Shown: positions 37,573 to 47,098, counted from the first letter of the stretch. The stretch is DNA of 64,000 nt from an uncultured Muribaculaceae bacterium (GCA_934675575.1 CAKUQQ010000001.1:1-64000), one strand, 5' to 3'. The notes: generated from the letters alone by a model not told the origin. Translations and numbers: made by a program.

Positions 37573-37635
37573 CACGTCAACGCAATTTGTTCTTACTTTG
37601 CAGTGTAAAAAAGTTCATAAAAAACCACACAAATC

Positions 37636-38331
37636 ATGAATAAATCCGCAAAAATACTTGTGGTCGATGACGAGGAAACCATCTGCTATGTGCTGAAAAT
37701 CAACCTTGAGTTGGCAGGTTACTCCGTCGTGACCGCCAATTCGGCCGAGGAAGCCCTGCGGCTCGACCTGTCGCAATTCAATTTACTGCTGCTCGACGTG
37801 ATGATGGAGCGCATGAGCGGATTTGAACTTGCAAAACGTATCCGCCAAGATGCGCGACTCAAGCACATTCCCATAATTTTCTGCACCGCCAAAGACTCCG
37901 AGGACGATGTGCTCACTGGATTCGACACCGGTGCCGATGACTACATCAAGAAGCCTTTCTCCATGAAGGAACTGCTGGCACGTGTAAAGAGCGTGCTTAG
38001 CCGCAGCACCATATCGGGCCACGACGCATCAGTCATAGAGTTTGGCGGACTCACGCTCGACACCGTGCAGAAATCTTGCACAGTCAACGGCCGCCCGGTG
38101 ATGCTCACGCCGCGCGAGTTCGAGACCCTCACTCTGCTCTTGAGCAACATTGACCGCATCTTCTCGCGCGACGAAATTCTGTCTGCCGTGTGGCACGACA
38201 AGCACGACGTGATTGTAGTTGACCGCACCATCGACGTCAACATCAACCGTCTGCGCAAAAAGATAGGCGAATATGGCAACCACATCATCACAAAAACTGG
38301 TTTTGGCTATGGATTCTCAACGAAGATTTAG
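37636..38331 (+). CDS. OmpR/PhoB-family response regulator
   Basis: 231 residues. The receiver domain has the acidic pocket at 11-13, phospho-acceptor Asp54 (LLLLDVMMERMSG) and Lys in DDYIKKPFS. The C-terminal winged helix (about 135-230) shows LTPREFETLTLLL and DRTIDVNINRLRKKIG, ending KTGFGYGFS. The histidine kinase gene starts inside its last codons (23-base overlap), and a phosphate transporter with a PhoU-like domain follows, so control by phosphate is plausible. An array of TGTTA heptamers lies about 65-100 bases upstream. It does not look like the known RprY. Confidence 0.93.
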   Translation: MNKSAKILVVDDEETICYVLKINLELAGYSVVTANSAEEALRLDLSQFNLLLLDVMMERMSGFELAKRIRQDARLKHIPIIFCTAKDSEDDVLTGFDTGADDYIKKPFSMKELLARVKSVLSRSTISGHDASVIEFGGLTLDTVQKSCTVNGRPVMLTPREFETLTLLLSNIDRIFSRDEILSAVWHDKHDVIVVDRTIDVNINRLRKKIGEYGNHIITKTGFGYGFSTKI

Positions 38332-39751
38332 TGTTCAGACAAGGCTTTTCCTGCTGATCACGCTGTTCACTTGGGTGCTCACCTGCACATTTTTCGCCCT
38401 GCAATACACCCGCGAGCGCGACTATAAGACCAATCTGCTCAACGACCGCCTGCAGCGCGTCAACGGCTTGGTGCTCGACCGTCTGGCCGGTGGCGACTCC
38501 GTGACTCCGGCGTTTATTGACTCGCTGAGTCACATGGCTGGCGACAGCGTGCGCCTGTCGCTCATCGACTTCAACGGCAACGTGGTTTATGACTCCGGCG
38601 AAAAGCCCAAGGAAATAGGCAACCACCGCGACCGCCCCGAATTTCAAGAGGCACTGAAATATGGCCAAGGCTTCACGCGCCGCCGCCTCTCGTCCACAAG
38701 CAAGCGTGAGTTTTTCTACTCTGCCACACGTGGCAAGACACTGGTGGCGCGCAGCGCACTGCCCTACAACCACTCGCTTGCCGCCATGCTCCAAGCCGAC
38801 CCCGTGCAGAGCTACGCCATAGTGGTGGTGGCACTTATCCTCACCATCATGGCATGGTTTGCCACCCACAGCATAAGCCGTGTGGTCAAGAAGCTGCGCG
38901 ACTTTGCCAACGAGGCTGAGTTTGGCGACATCAGCAAATATGACAGCAGCAGCTTCCCCGACGACGAGCTGGGCGACATATCGCGGCACATAGTGAACCT
39001 CTACAAGATTTTGCAGTCAACAACCAATGAGCGCGACCGCAATCTGCGCGAAGCCATGTATGAGCAGCGCGACAAGGAGCGCATCAAGCACCAGCTCACC
39101 AACAACATCAGCCACGAGATAAAGACCCCGGTGCATGTGATTCAAGCCTGTCTTGAAACCATAGAGAACAACGACCTCGACGACGACACTCGCCATGCAC
39201 TGCTCGACAAGGCTTACCAAAACGTTAAGCGGCTCACGTCGCTGCTCTCCGACCTCTCGGTCATAACACGCATCAGCGATGCCCCCGACCAGATACAGCT
39301 CGCGCCGGTTGACGTGACCTCGGTCATAAAGCGTGTGGCCGACGACATGAAGGTGTTTCCGCCAAGCCAGCAGATGCGCATTCACATCAATGTGCCCGAC
39401 GGCGTGGAAATCAACGGAAACCAGTCGCTCATAGAGTCGATTTTCCGCAACCTGTTTACCAACGCGTTCAACTATAGCGGCGGACGCGACGTGACGGTGG
39501 AACTGACCGATGAGACATCTGACTACTACACTTTCACCTTTGCCGACAATGGCATAGGTGTGCCGCCAGAGCACCTAAGCCGCATATTCGAGCGTTTCTA
39601 CCGCATAGACACCGGTCGCTCGCGCGCACTCGGCGGCACAGGCCTCGGCTTGTCGATTGTGAAAAACGCCGTTCTCTTCCACAAGGGTAAAATCTCAGTG
39701 GAAAACCAATACAACGGCGGATTGAAATTCACTTTCACGCTCCACAAATAG
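38309..39751 (+). CDS. Sensor histidine kinase (PhoR-like)
   Basis: 480 residues from ATG 38309 (MDSQRRFSVQTRLFLL). Two membrane helices (about 12-30 and 165-187) flank a periplasmic sensor domain of about 130 residues. A HAMP-like linker precedes the H-box NISHEIKTPVH, N-box NLFTNAFNYS, G1 DNGIG and G2 GGTGLGLSIVK. It should phosphorylate the regulator encoded immediately upstream. The signal is not known; the neighbouring phosphate transporter suggests phosphate or envelope state. Confidence 0.93.
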   Translation: MDSQRRFSVQTRLFLLITLFTWVLTCTFFALQYTRERDYKTNLLNDRLQRVNGLVLDRLAGGDSVTPAFIDSLSHMAGDSVRLSLIDFNGNVVYDSGEKPKEIGNHRDRPEFQEALKYGQGFTRRRLSSTSKREFFYSATRGKTLVARSALPYNHSLAAMLQADPVQSYAIVVVALILTIMAWFATHSISRVVKKLRDFANEAEFGDISKYDSSSFPDDELGDISRHIVNLYKILQSTTNERDRNLREAMYEQRDKERIKHQLTNNISHEIKTPVHVIQACLETIENNDLDDDTRHALLDKAYQNVKRLTSLLSDLSVITRISDAPDQIQLAPVDVTSVIKRVADDMKVFPPSQQMRIHINVPDGVEINGNQSLIESIFRNLFTNAFNYSGGRDVTVELTDETSDYYTFTFADNGIGVPPEHLSRIFERFYRIDTGRSRALGGTGLGLSIVKNAVLFHKGKISVENQYNGGLKFTFTLHK

Positions 39752-39825
39752 CCACTCCACACTAAAGACAAGATTACTCAAAACAACATAAAGAAACACA
39801 TTTCTCTAAACTGACATTTTTTACT

Positions 39826-42072
39826 ATGAGTCCCATTTTCACGGTAATCGTAGTCGTCTTGGCAATTTTGGCCATACTCGACCTGATTGTGGGCGTGTCA
39901 AACGACGCAATCAACTTTCTCAACTCATCAATCGGCTCCAAAGTGGCCTCGCTCCGCACCATACTCATCGTGGCTTCTTGCGGCATACTCGTGGGTGTGC
40001 TCACATCACACGGCATGATGGAGGTGGCACGCAACGGAGTGTTCCACCCCGAAGCGTTTCAGTTTCAAGACATCATGTTCTTGTTTGTGGGCATGATGCT
40101 CAGCGACGTTATTTTGCTCAATGCGTTCAACAAAATGGGTCTGCCCACCTCCACCACCGTGTCGCTGATATTTGAGTTGCTCGGCACTGCCGTGGCTGTG
40201 GCATCGTTTAAGATTTACAACGACAGCAGCCTAACAGTCAACAACATGGACATGTTCATCAACGGCGGCAAGGCTTTGGTCATGATTTCGGCCATTCTGG
40301 TGTCGGTGGTGCTGTCGTTTCTCATGGGCTCGGTCACAATGTATTTTTCGCGCTTGCTGTTCACTTTCCGCTACGGCAAGCAGATGAAGAAATATGGCGC
40401 GCTGTGGTGCGGCATAGCCATAGTGGGCATAATCTATTTTGCCCTGTTCAAGGGTCTTAAAAGCTCCGGTCTCATCACCCCAGAAATCAACGACTACATC
40501 AGCGCGCACATTTTCACCGTGATACTGGTGGTGTGGATTGCCGCCTCGGCTGTGCTCTGGGTGCTGCAGCAGTGCAAGGTGAGCATTCTGAAGGTGTCGA
40601 TTTTGTGCGGCACATTCGCCTTGGCACTCGCCTTTGCCGGCAACGACCTCGTTAACTTCATAGGTGTGCCACTGGCTGGCTTCGACTCATATCGCATGGC
40701 GCTCGACTCCGGCAATGTGAGCATGACCATGGAAGGCCTCAAAAACCCCACCACCACCGACAGCTGGCTACTCTTTGCCGCCGGAGTGATAATGGTGATA
40801 ACGCTGTTTTTCTCGCGCGACGCTATGAAGGTGTCGCAAACCGAGCTGTCTCTTGCCTCGCAAAACGACGAGAAAGAGCGTTTCAGCTCCACTCCAATAT
40901 CGCGTTTTCTGGTGCGCTCTGCCGTCAATCTCAACAATGCCTACCTGCGCATGCTGCCCAATAACGTGATTGACTCCATCAACCGCCGCTTCATTCCACT
41001 CGACGAGAAAGAGCGCGGCAACTCCAACTACGACAAGATTAGAGCCGTGGTCAACCTTGCCGCTGCCGCCATACTCATCTGCATAGGCACATCGTTCAAG
41101 TTGCCGTTATCCACCACCTATGTGGTGTTCATGGTGTCGATGGGTTCGTCGCTTGCCGACCGCGCATGGGGGCGCGACAGTGCCGTGTATCGCGTGACAG
41201 GCGTGATGGTGGTTATCATGGGCTGGTTCCTCACCGCCATCATAGGTTTCATACTGTCGTTCTGCATGGGCTCGGTGCTCATGTGGGGTGGCGACTGGGG
41301 CCTGGCCGTGGCAGTGCTGTTTAGCGCATGGGCACTGTTCAGCCGCTTCTCATCAAGCAACAAGACAAAGAAATCAGCCCAAAACAAGCCGCTCGTCAAG
41401 AGCAACGACCGTCCACAAGACGTGTTGCACAACTGCACCGTGATGGTGTGCGAAACCATGTCGCAAACGTCGCGCGTTTACAACCGCATGCTCGTGGCGC
41501 TGTTCACACAAGACCGCCGCGCCCTAAAGGATATGGTTGACGAGTCGCAACGCATGTACGACGAGGCCAATGAGCGCAAATATTCCATAGTTTCCACCAT
41601 AAAACTGCTTGAGGCACAAGGTGTGGAGACGGCGCACTACTATGTGCAGGTAGTTGACTACCTGTGCGAGGTGTCGAAAGCCTTGCTCCACTGCACCAAG
41701 CCGGCCTATGAGCACATCGACAACAACCACCGCGGACTCACTGCCGAGCAAATCCACGACCTCAAGGTGGTGAACGACCACGTTGACGACATATTCGCAA
41801 AAATCAACACCATGCTCACACAAGGCGACTTCTCGGCGCTCGACTCTGTGATGGAAATGCGCGATGAGCTGTTCGACACCATTGCCGCAATCATCAAGAA
41901 ACACATAAAGCTGCTGCAAGCCAACCCCACGGCAAGCTCCAAGGCCAGCGCATTATTTCTCAACATTCTCACTGAGACCAAGTCGCTTGTGCTCCATTCG
42001 CGCAACCTCATCAAGTCGCAAGCCTATTTCCTCAATGTGGTGAAAGAGGAAAAGAAGCAAGCCTCAAAATGA
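39826..42072 (+). CDS. Pit-type inorganic phosphate transporter with C-terminal PhoU-like domain
   Basis: 748 residues, much longer than a simple Pit protein. The membrane part (about 1-515) has two copies of the family signature: VGVSNDAINFLNSSIGS at the start with GLPTSTTVSL, and AFAGNDLVNFIGVPLAG with KLPLSTTYVV later. After a Ser/Lys-rich linker, residues about 530-748 are helical and charged (LHNCTVMVCETMSQTSRVYNRM) and resemble PhoU/PhoU-like regulators. Phosphate uptake driven by a cation gradient is expected, with the helical domain as a built-in gate. It starts 74 bases after the kinase gene; no separate promoter was seen. Confidence 0.9.
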   Translation: MSPIFTVIVVVLAILAILDLIVGVSNDAINFLNSSIGSKVASLRTILIVASCGILVGVLTSHGMMEVARNGVFHPEAFQFQDIMFLFVGMMLSDVILLNAFNKMGLPTSTTVSLIFELLGTAVAVASFKIYNDSSLTVNNMDMFINGGKALVMISAILVSVVLSFLMGSVTMYFSRLLFTFRYGKQMKKYGALWCGIAIVGIIYFALFKGLKSSGLITPEINDYISAHIFTVILVVWIAASAVLWVLQQCKVSILKVSILCGTFALALAFAGNDLVNFIGVPLAGFDSYRMALDSGNVSMTMEGLKNPTTTDSWLLFAAGVIMVITLFFSRDAMKVSQTELSLASQNDEKERFSSTPISRFLVRSAVNLNNAYLRMLPNNVIDSINRRFIPLDEKERGNSNYDKIRAVVNLAAAAILICIGTSFKLPLSTTYVVFMVSMGSSLADRAWGRDSAVYRVTGVMVVIMGWFLTAIIGFILSFCMGSVLMWGGDWGLAVAVLFSAWALFSRFSSSNKTKKSAQNKPLVKSNDRPQDVLHNCTVMVCETMSQTSRVYNRMLVALFTQDRRALKDMVDESQRMYDEANERKYSIVSTIKLLEAQGVETAHYYVQVVDYLCEVSKALLHCTKPAYEHIDNNHRGLTAEQIHDLKVVNDHVDDIFAKINTMLTQGDFSALDSVMEMRDELFDTIAAIIKKHIKLLQANPTASSKASALFLNILTETKSLVLHSRNLIKSQAYFLNVVKEEKKQASK

Positions 42073-42609
42073 TGCTACTGCACATTCTGCCCACAAATTA
42101 ACCTGACACAATATATTCTTTTAAAAAGTTCAGAAATCCGCTTTGCGCGCACAAGCACAAGGCGGATTTTTGTTCTGTTTGGCACATGGCCATTGAGGAT
42201 ATTGCTGGTGGCATGGAGTTCCGTAATGCGCTGTTACTGTTCTTTTTGGCCACTATGTTAGTCGTTCCATTGCCCCAGCACTAACTTTTTACCTTTTTTA
42301 ACGTTAATTATCCGCTTTTGCGAAACAACCAATGAAATTTTATTACTAATTTCGCAGCGTAAAAATCCAGGAGGACAAAAGGATAAATAGTATAAGCCCC
42401 CTGCCAATTATTCGGTAAGACAAACTGATGGCAGTCACAAACTAACCACTGACTTCAAATCTGCTCAAGCCACCACACAAATCGCCCAACCGAACGCATT
42501 GACAGTGCAATTTAAAACAAACGAAATGCCGATGTCCGCCTAACGTGTTTTTTACCGAAATTAATAAGACCGTATTAAAAAATAATAAATTAATAAAACC
42601 AATTATCGT
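42073..42609. other. Gene-poor intergenic region
   Basis: 537 bases between the phosphate transporter and the next secreted protein. It holds the terminator at 42134-42172, a weak -7-like TAATTTCG at 42347-42354, a GGAGG at about 42371 with no start codon behind it, and a possible 32-codon frame at 42186-42284 encoding a hydrophobic peptide. The last 60 bases are very A/T-rich. I recognise no RNA gene or riboswitch here. Confidence 0.6.
42134..42172 (+). terminator. Terminator after the phosphate transporter
   Basis: Arms 42134-42144 and 42159-42169 form an 11-base stem with one T-G wobble and a 14-base loop, followed by TTTTTG. Good Rho-independent form. Confidence 0.75.
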
Positions 42610-43878
42610 ATGAAAAATTTTCTACTTACTATTGCTGTAGCATCATGCTGTGTCATCGGAGCACAAGCACAAAACACATTTAACGTTGAGACCAAAACGG
42701 TTGACAACACCAATGATTTGAAGAGTTTCGACAAGACTCCCAAAATGAACAGCAACAAAATTGAGTACCAAGAATTACAAACTAAAATTTTAGGCTACCA
42801 AAGCAACTACTTCAAAAACCAATTTGCCGTTACTGCCAATGATTTGAAAAATGCCGACGGCACATTCTTGCCAAAAGGTGCAAAAGTAACAGAAGTCAGC
42901 CTCGACGGTTATAATTCCACCAAATCTTTATTAGGCGGTATGGCAAACAACACATTCTCAGATATTCAAATATGGATTGAAAACAACGAGAAAAATCCAG
43001 AGCTAAACAAAGAGCTTGGTTTTGACAATGGATTGGTGCTTCCTGGTAATGACTGTCTTTACACTTCTGGAAAAACGAAATCTTATTCTTTTGAGAAAAA
43101 CAGTTCTGAAAAGAATCTAACACAAATAATAAGCGCCAGTTTTGCTAAGCCATTTGCTTACGAAGGAAACGACATCGTTCTGACTATGTATCTTGCATAC
43201 CAAGGCGACGCCATGCACTTATATTATCAAAAAGCAGATGCTGAAACCAGAATAGCAACTGTATTTCACACTGGTAACTGGGCATTTAGCACCGACGGTG
43301 CTAAATATAACGGCGATGCAAGCGATGCTTGGGTTAAGGATATTATCGCCTTTTTCACCAACATGTCAGGCAGACTTGAGGCCAACACAATTCCTGCATT
43401 CAAACTCAAATATTACACAAACGACATTCGCGTGAAAGTGCAAAACAATGGTGATAATGGTGGCGACCCTGTGCCAACCGATGCCTACATCACCCTTATT
43501 GACAAAACCACTGGCGAAACTTTATGCGACGGAAACAGCGAGAAAGCCACATCAAGCAAGACTTTTGAAAATCTTGACTACACTCACACCTACACTTTGA
43601 AGGTGTCAAACCGCTTTACCGCAGAAAAGGAAGTTGAGTTGAGCTTTGGCGATGTCAACGACCCTCTTGACGCAATTCAAAACGACCTCGACGTGGTGCT
43701 CACAAGCGAGGGCACTGTGACCGGTGTGGAAGACGCTAACGTTGCCAAAGCCGTGGCTGGTGTGAAATACTACAACCTGGCTGGTGTGGAAAGCGCTGAG
43801 CCTTTCACTGGCGTAAACATCATCAAGACCACTTACACCGACGGCTCTCAATCAGTTGCTAAGAAAATCATCAAGTAA
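42610..43878 (+). CDS. Secreted protein of unknown function with C-terminal tail
   Basis: 422 residues with a signal peptide (about 1-20, ending IGAQA). The body (about 30-290) is mixed, with many Asn and Lys, and matches no domain I recognise. Residues about 296-360 look like a small beta-sandwich domain (PTDAYITLIDKTTGETLCDG, YTHTYTLKVSNRF). The closing part, with GVKYYNLAGVES and GVNIIKTTYTDGS, is a tail seen on many secreted proteins of Prevotella- and Muribaculaceae-like bacteria. It is single, with terminator hairpins behind it and a long leader in front. Its codons are more A/T-rich than those of its neighbours. Confidence 0.7.
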   Translation: MKNFLLTIAVASCCVIGAQAQNTFNVETKTVDNTNDLKSFDKTPKMNSNKIEYQELQTKILGYQSNYFKNQFAVTANDLKNADGTFLPKGAKVTEVSLDGYNSTKSLLGGMANNTFSDIQIWIENNEKNPELNKELGFDNGLVLPGNDCLYTSGKTKSYSFEKNSSEKNLTQIISASFAKPFAYEGNDIVLTMYLAYQGDAMHLYYQKADAETRIATVFHTGNWAFSTDGAKYNGDASDAWVKDIIAFFTNMSGRLEANTIPAFKLKYYTNDIRVKVQNNGDNGGDPVPTDAYITLIDKTTGETLCDGNSEKATSSKTFENLDYTHTYTLKVSNRFTAEKEVELSFGDVNDPLDAIQNDLDVVLTSEGTVTGVEDANVAKAVAGVKYYNLAGVESAEPFTGVNIIKTTYTDGSQSVAKKIIK

Positions 43879-43901
43879 ATAATCTCATTATAGAAACTAT
43901 T

Positions 43902-43976
43902 GTCTGCCCCTGTGAGGCAGACCTATTCACACAACCCACCGTGTCGCGACGACATGGTGGGTTTGTTATTTTTTCT
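43902..43976 (+). terminator. Double hairpin terminator
   Basis: A first stem (43902-43908 with 43916-43922) is followed by a strong one (43933-43946 with 43950-43963, 14 positions with one G-T wobble and a 3-base loop) and then TTTGTTATTTTTTC. Confidence 0.8.
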
Positions 43977-44044
43977 GAAGAATGAATTCCCACATCGCAG
44001 CATAATATTCAAGCGAGCTTTGTGTTTTGCATCTCGATTTGCAT

Positions 44045-44052
44045 TATCTTTG
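44045..44052 (+). promoter_or_regulatory. -7 box of the hydrolase triplet
   Basis: TATCTTTG, exact match, 36 bases before the first hydrolase start. TTTG elements upstream have spacers of 22 (44019-44022) or 15 (44026-44029). Confidence 0.55.
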
Positions 44053-44088
44053 CATCAAGCCAACATAAACAGAAAAATAAAGAAATAA

Positions 44089-45003
44089 ATGAAACGACTG
44101 GTATTGATTGCTGCAAGTGTCGCATGTCTGGCATTTGCCGCTGGACTAAAAGCCCAAACCACATTGCCGCTATACAGTGGCAAAATTCCCAACCAAAAGA
44201 AAACGCCCGGACTTGAGAACGCATTGCTGCCCAACCAAGACTCTGTGTTCACACAAGTGGTGAAACCCACAATCACCGTCTATCGCCCCGATGCTGCCAC
44301 CGACAAGCATTGTGCCATAGTGGTATGCCCCGGCGGAGGTTATCAAAGCGTGTGCTTCGGCTGGGAGGGCAGCCGCATAGGCAAGGCTCTTGCCAAGCGC
44401 GGCATCACAGCTTTCTCGCTGTGCTATCGTCTGCCAAACGCCGACCAGCAGGACAACCCCTACATAGCTCCGCTGCAAGATGCGCAAAAGGCGTTGCAAT
44501 ATGTGCGTGAACATGCTGCCGACTATGGCATCGACCCTCACAAAATAGGCGCCATGGGATTCTCGGCCGGCGGACATCTCGCCTCCACGCTCGGCACGCA
44601 CTACGACAAAGCCTATATCGACAACCCCAAGAACACAAGTCTGCGTCCCGACTTCATGGTGCTTGTCTATCCGGTCATATCCATGCGCCATGGCGTGACC
44701 CACAGCGGCTCTGCCGAGCACTTGGCTGGCAGCATGCTGCCCGAAGACATTCTCGACCTGCTGAGCAACGAGCAGCATGTGGCCGACGACACCCCACCGG
44801 CATTTCTTGTGCAGGGCACCGACGACAAAATTGTTCCTGTGAAAAACTCCCTGCTATTCTACGAGGCAATGCTTGCACACAACCGTCCTGTGGAAATGCA
44901 CCTCTACGGCCACGGCGAGCATGGCTTCCCCACCACACCCACACTCGACGAGTGGTTGGGCAGAATGACCGCCTGGCTCAAACTCATTAAAATCATAGAC
45001 TGA
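44089..45003 (+). CDS. Secreted alpha/beta hydrolase (acetylesterase-like), copy 1 of 3
   Basis: 304 residues, signal peptide about 1-22. The esterase fold is shown by the oxyanion motif CPGGGY, nucleophile Ser159 in GFSAGG, acid Asp245/246 in GTDDKIVP and His278 in GEHGF. Family relatives remove acetyl or other ester groups from plant or microbial polysaccharides. The stop shares one base with the start of copy 2 (TGATG), so translation is coupled. The substrate is unknown and no polysaccharide-utilisation SusC/SusD pair is in the window. Confidence 0.87.
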   Translation: MKRLVLIAASVACLAFAAGLKAQTTLPLYSGKIPNQKKTPGLENALLPNQDSVFTQVVKPTITVYRPDAATDKHCAIVVCPGGGYQSVCFGWEGSRIGKALAKRGITAFSLCYRLPNADQQDNPYIAPLQDAQKALQYVREHAADYGIDPHKIGAMGFSAGGHLASTLGTHYDKAYIDNPKNTSLRPDFMVLVYPVISMRHGVTHSGSAEHLAGSMLPEDILDLLSNEQHVADDTPPAFLVQGTDDKIVPVKNSLLFYEAMLAHNRPVEMHLYGHGEHGFPTTPTLDEWLGRMTAWLKLIKIID

Positions 45004-45926
45004 TGCGCAAGCTGTTTTTCCATCTGTTTGCGCTGTTGGCAATAGCGACCACCGCGGCAAGCGACGGCAATGGCACAGAAATGCCGCTCTATGGCCACGA
45101 CGGCGTGCCTGGCAACCTCCCCAACATCGAGGCTAAAGAAACCGTGGCAAACAAGGACTATGACGTGCGTTTCCACATAAGCCAGCCAACAATAGCCGTG
45201 TTCAAGCCCACCGCGCCAAATGCCGCGCGGTGCGCAATAATCGTGATTCCGGGTGGCAGCTATGCCTCCAACTGGTATGGCTACCAAGGCACCTGGGTGG
45301 CACGCAAGCTCGCCGAGGCCGGCATCACCGCATTTGCACTGAAATATCGCATTCCGCGCGACGACTTTGAGAGCAACAAGATGATTGCTCCGCTGCAAGA
45401 CGCGCAGCGAGCCATTCAGCTTGTGCGCGAGCACGCTGCCGACTATGGCATCGACACTCACAAAATAGGGGTCATGGGGTTCTCGGCTGGCGGACACCTC
45501 GCGTCGGCTGTCACCGTGCACTACGACACGGCTTTCATAGCCAACCCTCTCGGCACGAGCCTGCGCCCCGATTTCGCTGTGCTCAACTATCCGGTAATCA
45601 CAAGCCAAAAGGGTCTGGCCGAAGAAACCTCGCTCACCAACCTAATTGGCAGCGACCGCCGGGCCGACCGAGCCAAGTTTTTCAGTTCCGAGCTTCATGT
45701 CACGGCCGACACGCCACCAGTGTTCCTGACCCACGCCTCCGACGACAGCCTTGTGCCTGTGGAAAATTCCATCTTGTTCTACAAGGCAATGCTTGCCCAC
45801 AACCGCCCTGCCGAAATGCACATCTACGCCAAGGGTGAGCACGGCTACCTCAACGGCACCCCGTCTTTCGACGAATGGCTTGGCCGCCTCTACGGTTGGC
45901 TCCGCCTCCTCAATTTCCTCAACTAA
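45003..45926 (+). CDS. Secreted alpha/beta hydrolase, copy 2 of 3
   Basis: 307 residues, signal peptide about 1-19. The same motifs as copy 1: IPGGSY in place of CPGGGY, GFSAGGH, SDDSLVP and GEHGYL. Strong similarity runs through the core (LQDAQRAIQLVREHAADYGID). The altered oxyanion loop and the different N-terminal region suggest a somewhat different substrate. It is followed by copy 3 after 13 bases. Confidence 0.87.
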   Translation: MRKLFFHLFALLAIATTAASDGNGTEMPLYGHDGVPGNLPNIEAKETVANKDYDVRFHISQPTIAVFKPTAPNAARCAIIVIPGGSYASNWYGYQGTWVARKLAEAGITAFALKYRIPRDDFESNKMIAPLQDAQRAIQLVREHAADYGIDTHKIGVMGFSAGGHLASAVTVHYDTAFIANPLGTSLRPDFAVLNYPVITSQKGLAEETSLTNLIGSDRRADRAKFFSSELHVTADTPPVFLTHASDDSLVPVENSILFYKAMLAHNRPAEMHIYAKGEHGYLNGTPSFDEWLGRLYGWLRLLNFLN

Positions 45927-45939
45927 ACAAAACAGTAAA

Positions 45940-46854
45940 ATGAAAAAAATCATACTTATGGCTATGCTGCTTGCAGCAACTGCTGCAGTGCAAGCCAAAA
46001 CCCCAGTAAAAATCCCTCTCTACGACGGAAAAGTTCCCAATAGCCGCACCACACTCGCCAAACCAGAAAAGACAGTGATGTCGGGCAACGACACAGTTTA
46101 CAAACCAGTAACCCACCCCACTCTCACCATCTGCTTGCCTGACACGTCAAACGCCGGCCGCACAGCAATCGTGATTTGTCCCGGTGGAGGCTATTTCCAG
46201 ACGAGCTACACGTTTGAGGGACTGCGTTATGCCGAAGAACTCAATAAGCACGGCATAGCCGCATTTGTGCTCAACTACCGCATGCCAAGCGACGCCAACC
46301 AGCCCGACAAGAAATTTGCTCCGCTGCAAGACGCGCAACGAGCCATTCAGGTGGTGCGCGAGCATGCCAGCCAATATGGAATCAATCCACATCACATAGG
46401 CATCATGGGCTTTTCAGCCGGCGGTCACCTCGCTTCCACAGCCGGCACTCACTACACCAAATCCTACATCGACAATCCTCTCGGCACGAGTCTGCGCCCC
46501 GACTTCATGGTACTCGCCTACCCAGTGGTATCGTTTGACAAGCGATATGGCCACGTGGGTTCTTGCGAAAATCTGCTTGGCAAAAATCCAAGCAAAAAAT
46601 GGATTGACTTTTTCAGCAACAATCTGCAAGTCACTGCCGACACGCCCCCCACGTTCTTGGCACAATGCACCGACGACCGCACCGTGTCGGTGATGAACTC
46701 GGTGATATTCTACGAAGCCTTGCACAAGTTCAACGTTCCGGCAGAGATGCACATCTATGTGAAAGGAGACCATTGTTTCCGCCCAACACCGTCGCTCGAC
46801 GAGTGGCTTGGTCGCCTCTACGGTTGGCTCGACCTTATGGGCTTCTCAAAATGA
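45940..46854 (+). CDS. Secreted alpha/beta hydrolase, copy 3 of 3
   Basis: 304 residues from ATG 45940 (MKKIILMAMLL), signal peptide about 1-19; a long frame overlapping copy 2 was rejected. Motifs are CPGGGY, GFSAGGH, CTDDRTVS and GDHCF, so the triad is intact, although the acid region (DDRTVSVMN) and the His region differ from the other two. N-terminal LYDGKVPNSRTT parallels LYSGKIPNQKKT of copy 1, showing the two are closest in that part. A terminator follows. Confidence 0.87.
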   Translation: MKKIILMAMLLAATAAVQAKTPVKIPLYDGKVPNSRTTLAKPEKTVMSGNDTVYKPVTHPTLTICLPDTSNAGRTAIVICPGGGYFQTSYTFEGLRYAEELNKHGIAAFVLNYRMPSDANQPDKKFAPLQDAQRAIQVVREHASQYGINPHHIGIMGFSAGGHLASTAGTHYTKSYIDNPLGTSLRPDFMVLAYPVVSFDKRYGHVGSCENLLGKNPSKKWIDFFSNNLQVTADTPPTFLAQCTDDRTVSVMNSVIFYEALHKFNVPAEMHIYVKGDHCFRPTPSLDEWLGRLYGWLDLMGFSK

Positions 46855-46887
46855 CAGAGACACCACACCCATACATGTTTTAAGCGT

Positions 46888-46925
46888 GCAGGGAAGCGGT
46901 TTTTCCGCCTCCCTGCTTTATTTTT
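46888..46925 (+). terminator. Terminator of the hydrolase triplet
   Basis: Arms 46888-46899 and 46905-46916 form a 12-position stem with one A-C mismatch and a 5-base loop, followed by TTTATTTTTG. Confidence 0.75.
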
Positions 46926-47026
46926 GCAGACGACAACCAATCTTTTTAACCTTGAATTTCATACACACATCTCTCCAAACCAAAGCCGGCTCTGCCACAT
47001 GAGCCGCGCAAAAAGAGATTAAAAAA

Positions 47027-47077
47027 ACTGTGGGCTGCACCTCACACATAGCGAGGCACAGCCCATAGTTTTTATTT
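47027..47077. terminator. Bidirectional hairpin between hydrolases and GH20 gene
   Basis: Arms near 47027-47043 and 47053-47069 pair with a two-base internal mismatch. It is flanked by an A-tract on the left and a T-tract on the right, so it can serve the convergent hexosaminidase gene. Confidence 0.65.
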
Positions 47078-47098
47078 TGTCAATGGCTAAAAAGCCTA

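Noticed and set aside
37636..38331. Regulator as RprY
   Set aside because: The receiver sequence does not resemble the RprY I recall; the phosphate context suggests a PhoB-like role.
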